DNA of 64,000 nt. Origin: Sphingomonas horti (lineage in GTDB: Bacteria > Pseudomonadota > Alphaproteobacteria > Sphingomonadales > Sphingomonadaceae). Positions 19,770 through 28,430 of the stretch are shown one piece after another. The notes under the pieces are model-generated. The model was not told the DNA's origin, made no database searches, and was given only the letters and a program-made list of their open reading frames with translations. The translations under genes and the position numbers were made by a program. Location: assembly GCF_009753715.1 (NCBI RefSeq), contig NZ_WQMS01000013.1, positions 190,796 to 254,795 of the forward strand. The letters are read 5' to 3'. How positions within the stretch are numbered: the first letter of the stretch is position 1; every line of letters starts with the position of its first letter.

Positions 19770-21766
19770 TGCGTAAAGGCGTTCTGTTCTCAAGCTGCGG
19801 CGTCGCCGCGCACCGCTCCACGGCCGCACTGGCCGCGGTCGCGCTGCTGCTCACCTCGTGCGGCGGCGGCGGCAAGTCGCCCTCGCCCGCCGCCACCCCG
19901 CCGCCGAGCCCGACGCCCAGCTCCGTCTATACGCCGCCCGCGCTGGAATCGCTGTCAGTGTCGGATGTCCAGCAGATCATCGCCCAGGCCGTCGCCGAGG
20001 CGAAGGCGCGCAATCGCCCGGCCGTCATCGCGGTCGTCGACCGGGTCGGCAACGTGCTTGCGATTTTCCGCATGAACGGATCGCCGCAGAACCTGAAGAT
20101 CGCGGACGCGCCGAACGGGCAGGATATCGACCTGCAGGGACTTGTCGTCCCGGCCGAAGGCGGGGCGATCGCCAAGGCGATCACCGGCGCCTATCTGTCG
20201 TCCGGCGGCAACGCCTTTTCGACCCGCACCGCCAGCCAGATCGTGCAGCAGCATTTCCCGCCCGCGCCGAACGCGGTGGGTCTTGAGAGCGGGCCGCTGT
20301 TCGGCGTGCAGTTCAGCTCGCTTCCCTGTTCCGACCTCAACACGCGCTTCATCGCCACCGGCGGCCCCGCCGCCCTGATCGGGCCGAAGCGCTCGCCGCT
20401 CGGCCTCAGCGCCGATGCAGGCGGCTTCCCGCTCTACAAGAACGGGGTGCTGGTCGGCGGCGTCGGCGTGATGGCCGACGGCGTCTATGATTTCGATCCC
20501 GACATCACCGATATCGAGACCAACGACGAGGAATATATCGCCCTCGCCGGCACTTTCGGTTTCGAAGCGCCGGAAGCGATCCGGGCCAACCAGATCAGCG
20601 TCGACGGAACGCAGTTGCGCTACAGCGACGCGGTGCCGTCGGGCCTGCGGACCGCACCGGCCTCGGCGCCCGGCTATCCGACCATCGCCGGCATCGCCGG
20701 TTCGCTGGCGCCGGTGCGCGACTATGCGACGCTGCAGATCATCCCGGGCGCGCCCTACGGCACCGAAGCGTCGGGCATCCGCAAGGCGACCCCGGCCGAG
20801 TTCGACAATCCCGATGCCTTTATCCTGACCGATGGATCAGGGAATGACCGCTACCCGATCCGCGGCGGCACCGACGGCGGCGCGGTCGGCCAGCCGCTCA
20901 CCGCGGCCGAAGTGCGGGCCGTGCTGGAAGAAGCGTTCAAGATCATGAGCCGCGCCCGCGGCCAGATCCGGCGGCCGCTCGACAGCCGGGCGCAAGTCAC
21001 CATTTCGATGGTCGACACCTATGGCAACGTGCTGGGCATCGTGCGTGCGCCGGATGCGCCGGTGTTCGGCATCGACGTGTCGCTGCAAAAGGCGCGAACG
21101 GCGACCTTCTTCTCCAATCCGGTCGCGGCCCAGCAATTGATGGCCGCGACGCAGCCGGAAGTCGCCCAATTCGTGCAGCGCCTGCGCGATTTCCTGGGCG
21201 ATCCGACGGCGCTGACCGGCGGTTTCGCTTTCTCCGACCGTGCCGGCGGCAACCTGTCCCGGCCCTACTTCCCCGACGGCGAAGTCGGCCGGCCGAACGG
21301 ACCGCTGTCGCGCCCGATCGCGCAGTTCAATCCCTTCTCCACCGGGCTGCAATCGGCGCTGATCAAGCCGAATGTCGACGAGCACCTCGCCTATCTGACG
21401 CTGAACAGCAATGCGGACACCCCGCAGCGCTGCACCAAGCTGCCCGACGTCACGCCCCAACATAACCGGCTGTCGAACGGCATCCAGATCTTCCCCGGCT
21501 CCGTGTCGATCTATCGCGGCACGCAACTGGTCGGCGGCATCGGCATCTCCGGCGACGGCATCGACCAGGACGACATGATCAGCTTCCTGGGGCTGGCCAA
21601 TGGCGGCAAGCGGGTCGGCACGATCGGCCATGCCGCGCCCGAGATGCGGGCGGACCGCATCGTCGTGAAGCTGCAAGACGGGCGCGAGGTGCGCCTGCGG
21701 TACGTCAACTGCCCGTTCGCCCCGTTCCTCGACACGCCAGCCCAGAATGTGTGCCAGGGGATATGA
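19769..21766 (+). CDS. Lipoprotein with two HbpS/GlcG-type (DUF336) domains
   Basis: A 665-residue predicted lipoprotein: signal peptide with lipobox LLTSC (Cys31), then a Gly-Ser-Pro linker. Two copies of an HbpS/GlcG-like heme-binding fold follow. Copy 1 starts near residue 62 (VSDVQQIIAQAVAEAKARNRP, then VVDRVGNVLAIFRM) and copy 2 near 375 (LTAAEVRAVLEEAFKIMSR, then MVDTYGNVLGIVR). Each ends with a related segment, LVGGVGVMADGVYDFD and LVGGIGISGDGIDQDD. Family members bind heme or small ligands outside the cytoplasm. No CXXCH is present. Position between two multiheme cytochromes with one-base and four-base overlaps indicates a shared role, perhaps heme delivery or an interface subunit. 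Confidence 0.8.
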   Translation: MRKGVLFSSCGVAAHRSTAALAAVALLLTSCGGGGKSPSPAATPPPSPTPSSVYTPPALESLSVSDVQQIIAQAVAEAKARNRPAVIAVVDRVGNVLAIFRMNGSPQNLKIADAPNGQDIDLQGLVVPAEGGAIAKAITGAYLSSGGNAFSTRTASQIVQQHFPPAPNAVGLESGPLFGVQFSSLPCSDLNTRFIATGGPAALIGPKRSPLGLSADAGGFPLYKNGVLVGGVGVMADGVYDFDPDITDIETNDEEYIALAGTFGFEAPEAIRANQISVDGTQLRYSDAVPSGLRTAPASAPGYPTIAGIAGSLAPVRDYATLQIIPGAPYGTEASGIRKATPAEFDNPDAFILTDGSGNDRYPIRGGTDGGAVGQPLTAAEVRAVLEEAFKIMSRARGQIRRPLDSRAQVTISMVDTYGNVLGIVRAPDAPVFGIDVSLQKARTATFFSNPVAAQQLMAATQPEVAQFVQRLRDFLGDPTALTGGFAFSDRAGGNLSRPYFPDGEVGRPNGPLSRPIAQFNPFSTGLQSALIKPNVDEHLAYLTLNSNADTPQRCTKLPDVTPQHNRLSNGIQIFPGSVSIYRGTQLVGGIGISGDGIDQDDMISFLGLANGGKRVGTIGHAAPEMRADRIVVKLQDGREVRLRYVNCPFAPFLDTPAQNVCQGI

Positions 21767-23688
21767 CGGGCGCTTCGCTCCTTCCCATTGCCCTGATGCT
21801 GGCCGCCCAGGGGCAGCAGACGGACACGAGCGCGCCGCCTCCTCCGCCGGAGAAAATGCCCGATACGGCGGCCGAGGCACCGCCGCCGCCTGAAACGCTG
21901 GAAGAGCCCGATACCGGCCTGATCGAGGGCCGTCGCCGCCCCGGCGTCACGCAGCGGGTGCTGCCGGACAAAGTGACCGCCGACAATCCGGGCGCCGTCC
22001 GCGCGCCGCCGCCCGAGGCATTTCCCGCCAACCAGTTCCCGGTGCCGGACCGCTGGCGGCTGATCGAGACGCTGGGCCTGGTCAAGCAGGACGTGCTCGA
22101 TCCCTATCATCAGAGCACCTACAAGGGCGATCGCCCGCTGTGTCTGCCGACGGCCGAGGAACAGGAGCGGCGCGAGCAGGCCGGGCTGCCCAAGTGCCGG
22201 ACTCCCAAATTCCTTGGGCTGGACCATGAGGACTGGTTCTTCAGCATCAACGCGGCGTCGGACACCGTCGTGGAGCCGCGCAGCTTCCCGATTCCGGTCG
22301 GCGTGCAGACGACGCAGCGCCCCGACAGCAACAATGTCTTCGGCCGCCCCTACAGTCTTGTCCTGTCGCAGACCTTCATCGGCGGCTTTTCGCTGACCAA
22401 GGGCTACACCGCGTTCAAGCCGCCCGAGGTCGAGTACCGGGTCAGCCTGGCCTATAACATCAACTATGTGCGCGTGCCGGAGCGGCGGGTGCTGTCGGTC
22501 AAGCCGTCCAAGCCGCCGCATCGGCTCGATTCGTTCCTGGGCGTCCAGGAACTCTTCATCGACAAGCATCTGCGCAACACGTCCGACCGCTATGATTTCG
22601 ACTCGCTGCGCATCGGCATCCAGCCGTTCCAGTCCGATTTCCGCGGCTTCCTGTTCAACGACCAGCAGCTCGGCATCCGCCTGTTCGGCAATCGCGACAA
22701 CAACCGGTTCCAGTACAACCTGGCCGTGTTCTGGCGCTTGGAGAAGGACACCAATTCGGGGCTGAATTCAGTCGTGCAGCGGCCGCGCAACGACCTGATC
22801 TTTGTCGCGAACGCCTATCTTCAGGACATGCCGGTGCCGAGCTTCACCAGCCAGGCGACCGTCATCTACAACATGAACCGGGAGCAGGACCGGATCGAGG
22901 TCGACGACAACGGCTTCCCGGTCCGTCCCGCCCTGCTCGGCGACCTGCGCGGCCGCGAGTACGACGTCGTCTATGTCGGCTATAATGGCGACGGCCATTT
23001 CGGGCGGCTGAACCTGACCGTCTCCGCCTATGGCGCTTTCGGCCAGGACCGGAACAGCTTCTTCACATCGCGCAAGGCCGATATCCGCGCCTTCTTCTTC
23101 GCGGCCGAGCCCAGCATCGATTTCGACTGGATCCGCGTGCGCCTGTCCGGTCTCTACGCGAGCGGCGACCGGAAACCTTACAACAATGTCGAAGGCGGGT
23201 TCGACGCGATCTTCGAGAACCCGATCTTCGCCGGCGCCGACACCAGCTACTGGATCCGGCAGACGATCCCGTTCGCGGGCGGCGGCCGCGCGGTCGCGAT
23301 CAACGGCCGCAACGGCGTGCTCGCCGACCTTCGCTCGTCGAAGGAGCAGGGCCAGTCCAACTTCAACAACCCCGGCACGGTGCTGCTGGGCGCCGGAGCG
23401 GATTTCGACATCACGCCGACGACGCGCCTGACGCTCAACGCCAACCACCTGTGGTTCGCGAACACGGCGACGCTGCAGGCGCTGCGCGTCGAGGGCAGCA
23501 TCCCGAAGGCGATCGGCTATGATCTGTCCGCGGCTGCTACATGGCGGCCCAAGGCGAACCAGAATCTGGTGTTCCGCCTGTCCGGCGCGCTGCTGCAGCC
23601 AGGCGACGGATTCAAGGACCTGTTCGCCAGCTCGCCGCGCGACCACCGCTTCTATTCCGTCCTCCTGAACGCGATCCTGACCTACTGA
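21763..23688 (+). CDS. Predicted outer-membrane beta-barrel protein of the multiheme operon
   Basis: A 641-residue protein with a short hydrophobic N-terminus (MTGASLLPIALMLAAQG), a proline/glutamate-rich linker to about residue 50, and from about 140 onwards many alternating beta-strand-like segments with aromatic girdles (YSLVLSQTFIGGFSLTKGY, VSLAYNINYVRV, FQYNLAVFWRLEKD, GRLNLTVSAYGAFG, VRLSGLYASGD, RLTLNANHLWFAN, HRFYSVLLNAILTY). The final residue is Tyr after a hydrophobic strand, as in barrel proteins. No CXXCH occurs; a Cys pair lies at about residues 126 and 146. I do not recognise the family. Coupled overlaps on both sides place it with the two cytochromes, where a barrel could sheath an electron conduit as MtrB does. 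Confidence 0.7.
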   Translation: MTGASLLPIALMLAAQGQQTDTSAPPPPPEKMPDTAAEAPPPPETLEEPDTGLIEGRRRPGVTQRVLPDKVTADNPGAVRAPPPEAFPANQFPVPDRWRLIETLGLVKQDVLDPYHQSTYKGDRPLCLPTAEEQERREQAGLPKCRTPKFLGLDHEDWFFSINAASDTVVEPRSFPIPVGVQTTQRPDSNNVFGRPYSLVLSQTFIGGFSLTKGYTAFKPPEVEYRVSLAYNINYVRVPERRVLSVKPSKPPHRLDSFLGVQELFIDKHLRNTSDRYDFDSLRIGIQPFQSDFRGFLFNDQQLGIRLFGNRDNNRFQYNLAVFWRLEKDTNSGLNSVVQRPRNDLIFVANAYLQDMPVPSFTSQATVIYNMNREQDRIEVDDNGFPVRPALLGDLRGREYDVVYVGYNGDGHFGRLNLTVSAYGAFGQDRNSFFTSRKADIRAFFFAAEPSIDFDWIRVRLSGLYASGDRKPYNNVEGGFDAIFENPIFAGADTSYWIRQTIPFAGGGRAVAINGRNGVLADLRSSKEQGQSNFNNPGTVLLGAGADFDITPTTRLTLNANHLWFANTATLQALRVEGSIPKAIGYDLSAAATWRPKANQNLVFRLSGALLQPGDGFKDLFASSPRDHRFYSVLLNAILTY

Positions 23689-26600
23689 TGCGCGCGATCC
23701 ACGCCCTCCTTGCAACTTTGGGCCTGCTGGCAGCGGCCGTGATCGGCCCGCAGCTGGGCGCCTCGTCGGCGGAAAAGCCGGTCGCGCGCAGCTACCCCGT
23801 CTTCGCACCCGCGCCGCGCGACCGCACGCCGGAAGACATGACGCGAATGAACGCCGGCTGCACCAACTGCCACACCGCGTCCGACGCGCCGACGATGCAC
23901 GTGACGCCGGCGGTCGCGCTGTCCTGCGTCGACTGCCATGGCGGCACGCCGGTCGCCGATGCGGTGGATCCGAGCTGGGCGCCGACCGATCCCCGCTACG
24001 TCGCGATCCGCGACAAGGCCCATGTGCTGCCGCGCTATCCGGAGAGCTGGCACTGGCCGTCATCCGCCAATCCGGAGCACAGCTACACGCTGCTGAACCG
24101 GGAGAGCCCGGAATATATCCGCTTCGTGAACCCGTCCGACTATCGCGTCGCGCGGGAAGCGTGCGGCGCCTGCCACATGCAGATCATCGAGGCGGGCGAG
24201 CGCTCGATCATGGCGTCGGGCTCGATGTTCCTCGGCGGCGCCGCCTATAATAATGGCGTTCTGCCGTTCAAGAATTACATCCTGGGCGAGGCCTATACCC
24301 GCACCGGCGAACCGGCGAAGATCATGTCGCCTGGCAATCCGCCGGGCACCGTCACCGAGGCACAGAAGGCGCGCGGCGCCCTGCCCGTCCTCTACCCGCT
24401 GCCGACCTGGAACGTGATCCCGCCGGCCGACATCTTCCGCGTGTTTGAGCGCGGCGGCCGCGTGATCAGCTCCGGCTTTGCCGAGATCGGACTGCCGAAC
24501 CCGTCCGGATCGATCCAGCGGCTGGACGAGCCTGGCCGCCCCGACCTGAAGCAGTCGAACCGCGGCCCGGGCACCGGCCTGCGCGTCGCCATCCCGGCGC
24601 TCAACGTCCACAAGACGCGCCTCAACGACCCGTTCATGTGGTTCATGGGCACCAACGATCAGCCGGGCGACTATCGCAATTCCGGCTGCGCGGGCTGCCA
24701 CGTCGTTTATGCCAATGACCGCGAGCCGCGGCACAGCCTGACCTATGCGAAATACGGGCGCGACGGCCAGACCGCGACCGTCGATCCCACGATCGCGAAC
24801 AAGCTCCAGCCGACGCATGCCGGCATCAAGGCCTATGGCGCGGCGGGGCCCGGGAAGGAGAAAGGCCACCCGATCCACCACAGCTTCACGCGCGCGATCC
24901 CGACCGCCCAGTGCATGAACTGCCATATGCACCAGCCGAACATCTTCCTGAACTCCTATCTCGGCTACACGATGTGGGATTACGAGGCGGACGCGCCGTT
25001 CATGTGGCCGGGGCCGGAGAACACGACGCCCAAGCCCGCCGGCATGTCGGACGCGGATTACCAGCGCATCTTCAAGCGCCAGCACTACCCGACCGCGGAC
25101 ACGGTGCGCGAGATCAACGAGCGCAATCCGGAAGCGGCCGCCGCGCGCGGGCTGTGGGGCGATCTCGAATTCCTGCGCAACGTCTATGACCTGAACCCGC
25201 TGCTCAAGGACACGCAGTTCGCCGACTATCACGGCCATGGCTGGAACTTCCGCGCGGTGCTGAAGCGCGACCGCGAAGGCAATCTGCTCGACAAAGACGG
25301 CAACAAGGTCTCGCCCGACGATCCCGAGAAATGGCGCAAGGCGGGCGAAGGCAAATTCGTCGAGCCCGGCACCAATCCCGGCAAGACCGTCCACATGATG
25401 GACATCCATGCCGAAAAGGGCATGCAGTGCGCCGACTGCCACTTCTCGCAGGATTCGCACGGCAACGGCCTGATCTATGGCGAAGTCGCGAACGCGATCG
25501 AGATCGGCTGCAAGGATTGCCACGGCACCGTTGACGGCTATCCGACGCTGCTCACCTCCGGCCCCGCCGCGCCCCCCGCCGGCAACAACCTTGCTCTGCT
25601 GCGCAACAGCGACGGCCAGCGCCGGTTCGAATGGACGACCGACGAGCATGGCGAGCGGGTGCTGATCCAGCGCTCCGTGATCGATCCGAAGCTCGAATGG
25701 CGCGTCAGCCTGGTCAAGGACACGGTCGACCGCTCGAGCCCGCATTTCAACGCCAAGGCGGCGCGGGCCAAGCTGATGTCGATCCGCGGCGCCGATACCG
25801 GCCAATTCGTGTTCGGCTCCGGCGTGCCAAAGGCCGAGCGCGCGCATGGCGACGACAAGATGGCATGCTTCACCTGCCACTTGTCCTGGACGACGTCGTG
25901 CGGCGGCTGCCACCTGCCGATCGAGGCCAATTGGAAGAGCAACAGCCACAAATATGAAGGCGAGGAGACGCGCAACTTCGCGACCTACAACCCGCAGGTC
26001 GCGCGCGACCAGATGTTCCAGCTGGGCATCCACATGACCACCAAGGGGCATGAGATCACGCCGGTCCGCTCGTCCTCGGCGCTGATCCTGTCCTCGACCA
26101 ACCTGAACCGCGAACGCATCTATGTGCAGCAGCCGCCGATCTCTGCGATCGGCTTTTCGAGCCAGGCTTTCGCACCGCACTTCCCGCACACGGTCCGTAC
26201 CACCGAAACAAAAACCTGCTCCGATTGCCACCTGTCGGCAAACGACGACAACAATGCGACCATGTCGCAGCTGCTGCTGCTCGGCACCAACTTCGTGAAC
26301 TTCGTCGGCATGAACGCCTGGACCGGGCTCGACGGCGGCTTCGAGGCGGTGCGCGTGACCGAATGGGACGAGCCGCAGGCGGTGATCGGCTCCTATCTCC
26401 ACCGCTACGCCTATCCCGACTTCTACAGGCTCCACGTCGAGCGGAACCGCCGCGAGCTGAAGGATTGGGTGCGCGGCGACCGGCTGGACAAGGGCCTTTC
26501 CGGCGAAACCCACGCGCCCGAGTTGTTCCGCAACGTCGTCAAGTCGACCGTCGACCGGGTCGGCTGCCTGCAGCTGCGCGGCGAGTATATGTATGTCGCC

Positions 26601-27701
26601 GAAGGCAAGGGCGGCTTCCGCGTCTATGACGTCGCGTCGATCGGCAACAAGGGCATCTCCCAGCCGATCATCAACGCACCCTTCTCCGGCCTGGGCCACG
26701 ACACGCATGTGAGCAGCGCGGACGCGACCTGCGTGGCGCTGCCGACCAACCAGCCGATCAATCCGCTGAAGAACACGCCCGAGATGCGCAAGATCAACCA
26801 GGAACAGCCGTTCCACCCGATCTACAGCTACGCGGTGGTGACGGACGCGACGGAAGGGCTGATCCTGGTCAACGTCACGACGATGGCCGACGGCGAGTTC
26901 CGCAACAATTTCCTGAAGCGCGCCGTCACCTGGAATCCGAACGGCGTGCTGAACGGCGCGCGGCACGTCACGCTCGCCGGCCACATCGCCTATGTGACGA
27001 CCGCGCGCGGCCTCGCCGTGATCGACCTGGACGATCCGCTGCACCCCAGGCTCGCCGCAGAAGTGCCGCTGCAGGACGCGCGCGCGTCCGCGATCCAGTT
27101 CCGCTACCTCTGGGTCAGCAACAGGGATGGCGTGAAGCTGTTCGACGTCACCGACATGCTGGCGCCGGTGCCGGTCCCCTCCGGCACGATCCCGCTTGCC
27201 GACGCGCGCAAGATGTATGTCGCGCGCACCTATCTCTACATCGCCGGCAAGGCGGACGGCCTGGTGATCGCGAACGTGACGCGGCCGGCGGCGCCGTCCA
27301 TCTACCGCAAGGAGACGTTCGGCGGGCAGCTGAACGATGCCGAGGATGTGATCGTCGGCTCCACCAATGCCTCGCTCTTCGCCTATGTCGCCGACGGACG
27401 GAACGGGCTGAAGGTGGTCCAGCTGACGAGTCCGGCGAGCCAGCCGAATTTCTACGGCTTCAGTCCGGCGCCGATGCCGGAGCTGATCGCCTGGGCGAAA
27501 ACGCCCTCCCCCGCCGTCGCCTTGTCCAAGGGGCTCGACCGCGACCGCGCCGTCGATGAGCAAGGGGGCCAGATCGCGATCTTCGGCCGCCTCGGCTCGC
27601 GCCCCTTCACCCGCAAGGAAATGGAGAAGCTGTTCCTCGGCCGGCGCGGGATCCCCTACAAGGTGATCGACGCGCCCGACATGCGGGACTGGATCGAATA
27701 G
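23688..27701 (+). CDS. Decaheme cytochrome c with C-terminal LVIVD beta-propeller
   Basis: A 1337-residue exported protein: signal peptide (residues 1-26), ten CXXCH heme sites with the His at about residues 62, 84, 163, 338, 413, 585, 612, 731, 742 and 848, then a C-terminal region (about 955-1260) of repeats such as RGEYMYVAEGKGGFRVYDV, GHIAYVTTARGLAVIDLDD, RYLWVSNRDGVKLFDVTD, RTYLYIAGKADGLVIANV and LFAYVADGRNGLKVVQL, the LVIVD repeat that folds as a beta-propeller. Gaps of up to 170 residues between heme sites imply extra domains. No lipobox or membrane anchor is seen. The ATG at 23688 overlaps the barrel-gene stop (TGATG). Probable role: electron transfer in or beyond the periplasm; substrate unknown. 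Confidence 0.88.
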   Translation: MRAIHALLATLGLLAAAVIGPQLGASSAEKPVARSYPVFAPAPRDRTPEDMTRMNAGCTNCHTASDAPTMHVTPAVALSCVDCHGGTPVADAVDPSWAPTDPRYVAIRDKAHVLPRYPESWHWPSSANPEHSYTLLNRESPEYIRFVNPSDYRVAREACGACHMQIIEAGERSIMASGSMFLGGAAYNNGVLPFKNYILGEAYTRTGEPAKIMSPGNPPGTVTEAQKARGALPVLYPLPTWNVIPPADIFRVFERGGRVISSGFAEIGLPNPSGSIQRLDEPGRPDLKQSNRGPGTGLRVAIPALNVHKTRLNDPFMWFMGTNDQPGDYRNSGCAGCHVVYANDREPRHSLTYAKYGRDGQTATVDPTIANKLQPTHAGIKAYGAAGPGKEKGHPIHHSFTRAIPTAQCMNCHMHQPNIFLNSYLGYTMWDYEADAPFMWPGPENTTPKPAGMSDADYQRIFKRQHYPTADTVREINERNPEAAAARGLWGDLEFLRNVYDLNPLLKDTQFADYHGHGWNFRAVLKRDREGNLLDKDGNKVSPDDPEKWRKAGEGKFVEPGTNPGKTVHMMDIHAEKGMQCADCHFSQDSHGNGLIYGEVANAIEIGCKDCHGTVDGYPTLLTSGPAAPPAGNNLALLRNSDGQRRFEWTTDEHGERVLIQRSVIDPKLEWRVSLVKDTVDRSSPHFNAKAARAKLMSIRGADTGQFVFGSGVPKAERAHGDDKMACFTCHLSWTTSCGGCHLPIEANWKSNSHKYEGEETRNFATYNPQVARDQMFQLGIHMTTKGHEITPVRSSSALILSSTNLNRERIYVQQPPISAIGFSSQAFAPHFPHTVRTTETKTCSDCHLSANDDNNATMSQLLLLGTNFVNFVGMNAWTGLDGGFEAVRVTEWDEPQAVIGSYLHRYAYPDFYRLHVERNRRELKDWVRGDRLDKGLSGETHAPELFRNVVKSTVDRVGCLQLRGEYMYVAEGKGGFRVYDVASIGNKGISQPIINAPFSGLGHDTHVSSADATCVALPTNQPINPLKNTPEMRKINQEQPFHPIYSYAVVTDATEGLILVNVTTMADGEFRNNFLKRAVTWNPNGVLNGARHVTLAGHIAYVTTARGLAVIDLDDPLHPRLAAEVPLQDARASAIQFRYLWVSNRDGVKLFDVTDMLAPVPVPSGTIPLADARKMYVARTYLYIAGKADGLVIANVTRPAAPSIYRKETFGGQLNDAEDVIVGSTNASLFAYVADGRNGLKVVQLTSPASQPNFYGFSPAPMPELIAWAKTPSPAVALSKGLDRDRAVDEQGGQIAIFGRLGSRPFTRKEMEKLFLGRRGIPYKVIDAPDMRDWIE

Positions 27702-27735
27702 GTGCTGACGGCGCCGGACCGGCTCGCGACTTCGA

Positions 27736-28380
27736 ATGGCCGGCGAGCCTGAATCGTTGAGCACCGACGAGCCGCTCGACCGCAGGGTCGAGCGCCACGG
27801 CTATGACCGGCTGCTGATGCTCTCCGACGGTGTGTTCGCGATCGCGATCACCCTGCTCGCGCTGGAGCTGCGGCCGCCGGCCGGCTGGCGCGGCGGCTTT
27901 GCTGAGCTGTTCGCCAAAGCGTCCAATGCCTGGGCGGGCTATCTGATCGGCTTCATGATCGTCAGTGCCTTCTGGGCCGTCCATCGCCGCGTGTTCGCAC
28001 GGCTGGTCCGGGCGGATGGCGGAGCGATCGCGCTTTCGCTGGTGCTGCTCTGCCTTGTCGCCGCCTCCCCGGCGGTCGCGCGGCTGATGGCGGAGCATGG
28101 CCCGCGCCAGACACTGCCGATCTATGCCGCCCTGATCGTCGCGATGGGCATCGTGCACACGTTGCTCTGGCTCTATGCGATGGCACGCCCGGCGATGCTC
28201 CATCCCGATCTGACGCGCCGCCAAAGCATCGCCTTCGCGCTGGAGCTCGCGCTGCCGGCTGCGGGATTCGGTTTGCTGCTGATCGGGTGGAGCGAAGGCG
28301 CCAACGCCTTTTCGCCCGCCGCTTTGCTGACGGTGGTAGCGATCGTCGCTGCCGGCCGCCGTCTGCTTCGCCGAACTTGA
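27736..28380 (+). CDS. TMEM175-family (DUF1211) potassium-channel-like membrane protein
   Basis: A 214-residue protein with about six membrane helices. Helix 1 carries LMLSDGVFAIAITLLALEL (about residues 28-46), matching the (F/L)SDGVxAI signature of TMEM175-type channels, whose bacterial members form K+-selective tetramers. The remaining helices (AYLIGFMIVSAFWAVHRRVF, LSLVLLCLVAASPAVARL, LELALPAAGFGLLLIGW) fit the family length. It starts 34 bases after the decaheme cytochrome on the same strand, so it may be read through from that operon, but nothing links the functions. Confidence 0.8.
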   Translation: MAGEPESLSTDEPLDRRVERHGYDRLLMLSDGVFAIAITLLALELRPPAGWRGGFAELFAKASNAWAGYLIGFMIVSAFWAVHRRVFARLVRADGGAIALSLVLLCLVAASPAVARLMAEHGPRQTLPIYAALIVAMGIVHTLLWLYAMARPAMLHPDLTRRQSIAFALELALPAAGFGLLLIGWSEGANAFSPAALLTVVAIVAAGRRLLRRT

Positions 28381-28430
28381 CCCTGCGCGCCGGCATGCGA
28401 CACTCCCCTGGCCGGAACAGGGAGACGCAT

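Noticed and set aside
18369-27701. Octaheme nitrite/hydroxylamine reductase or canonical MtrCAB cluster
   Set aside because: Heme counts (5 and 10), the HbpS lipoprotein and the propeller do not fit the canonical enzymes, and no MtrA/MtrC-type length or order is found. The conduit idea is kept only as inference.
24060-27764. A 1234-codon minus-strand open frame opposite the decaheme cytochrome gene
   Set aside because: The plus strand encodes ten regularly formed CXXCH motifs, a signal peptide and propeller repeats; the minus product is Arg/Val/Asp-rich low-information sequence.
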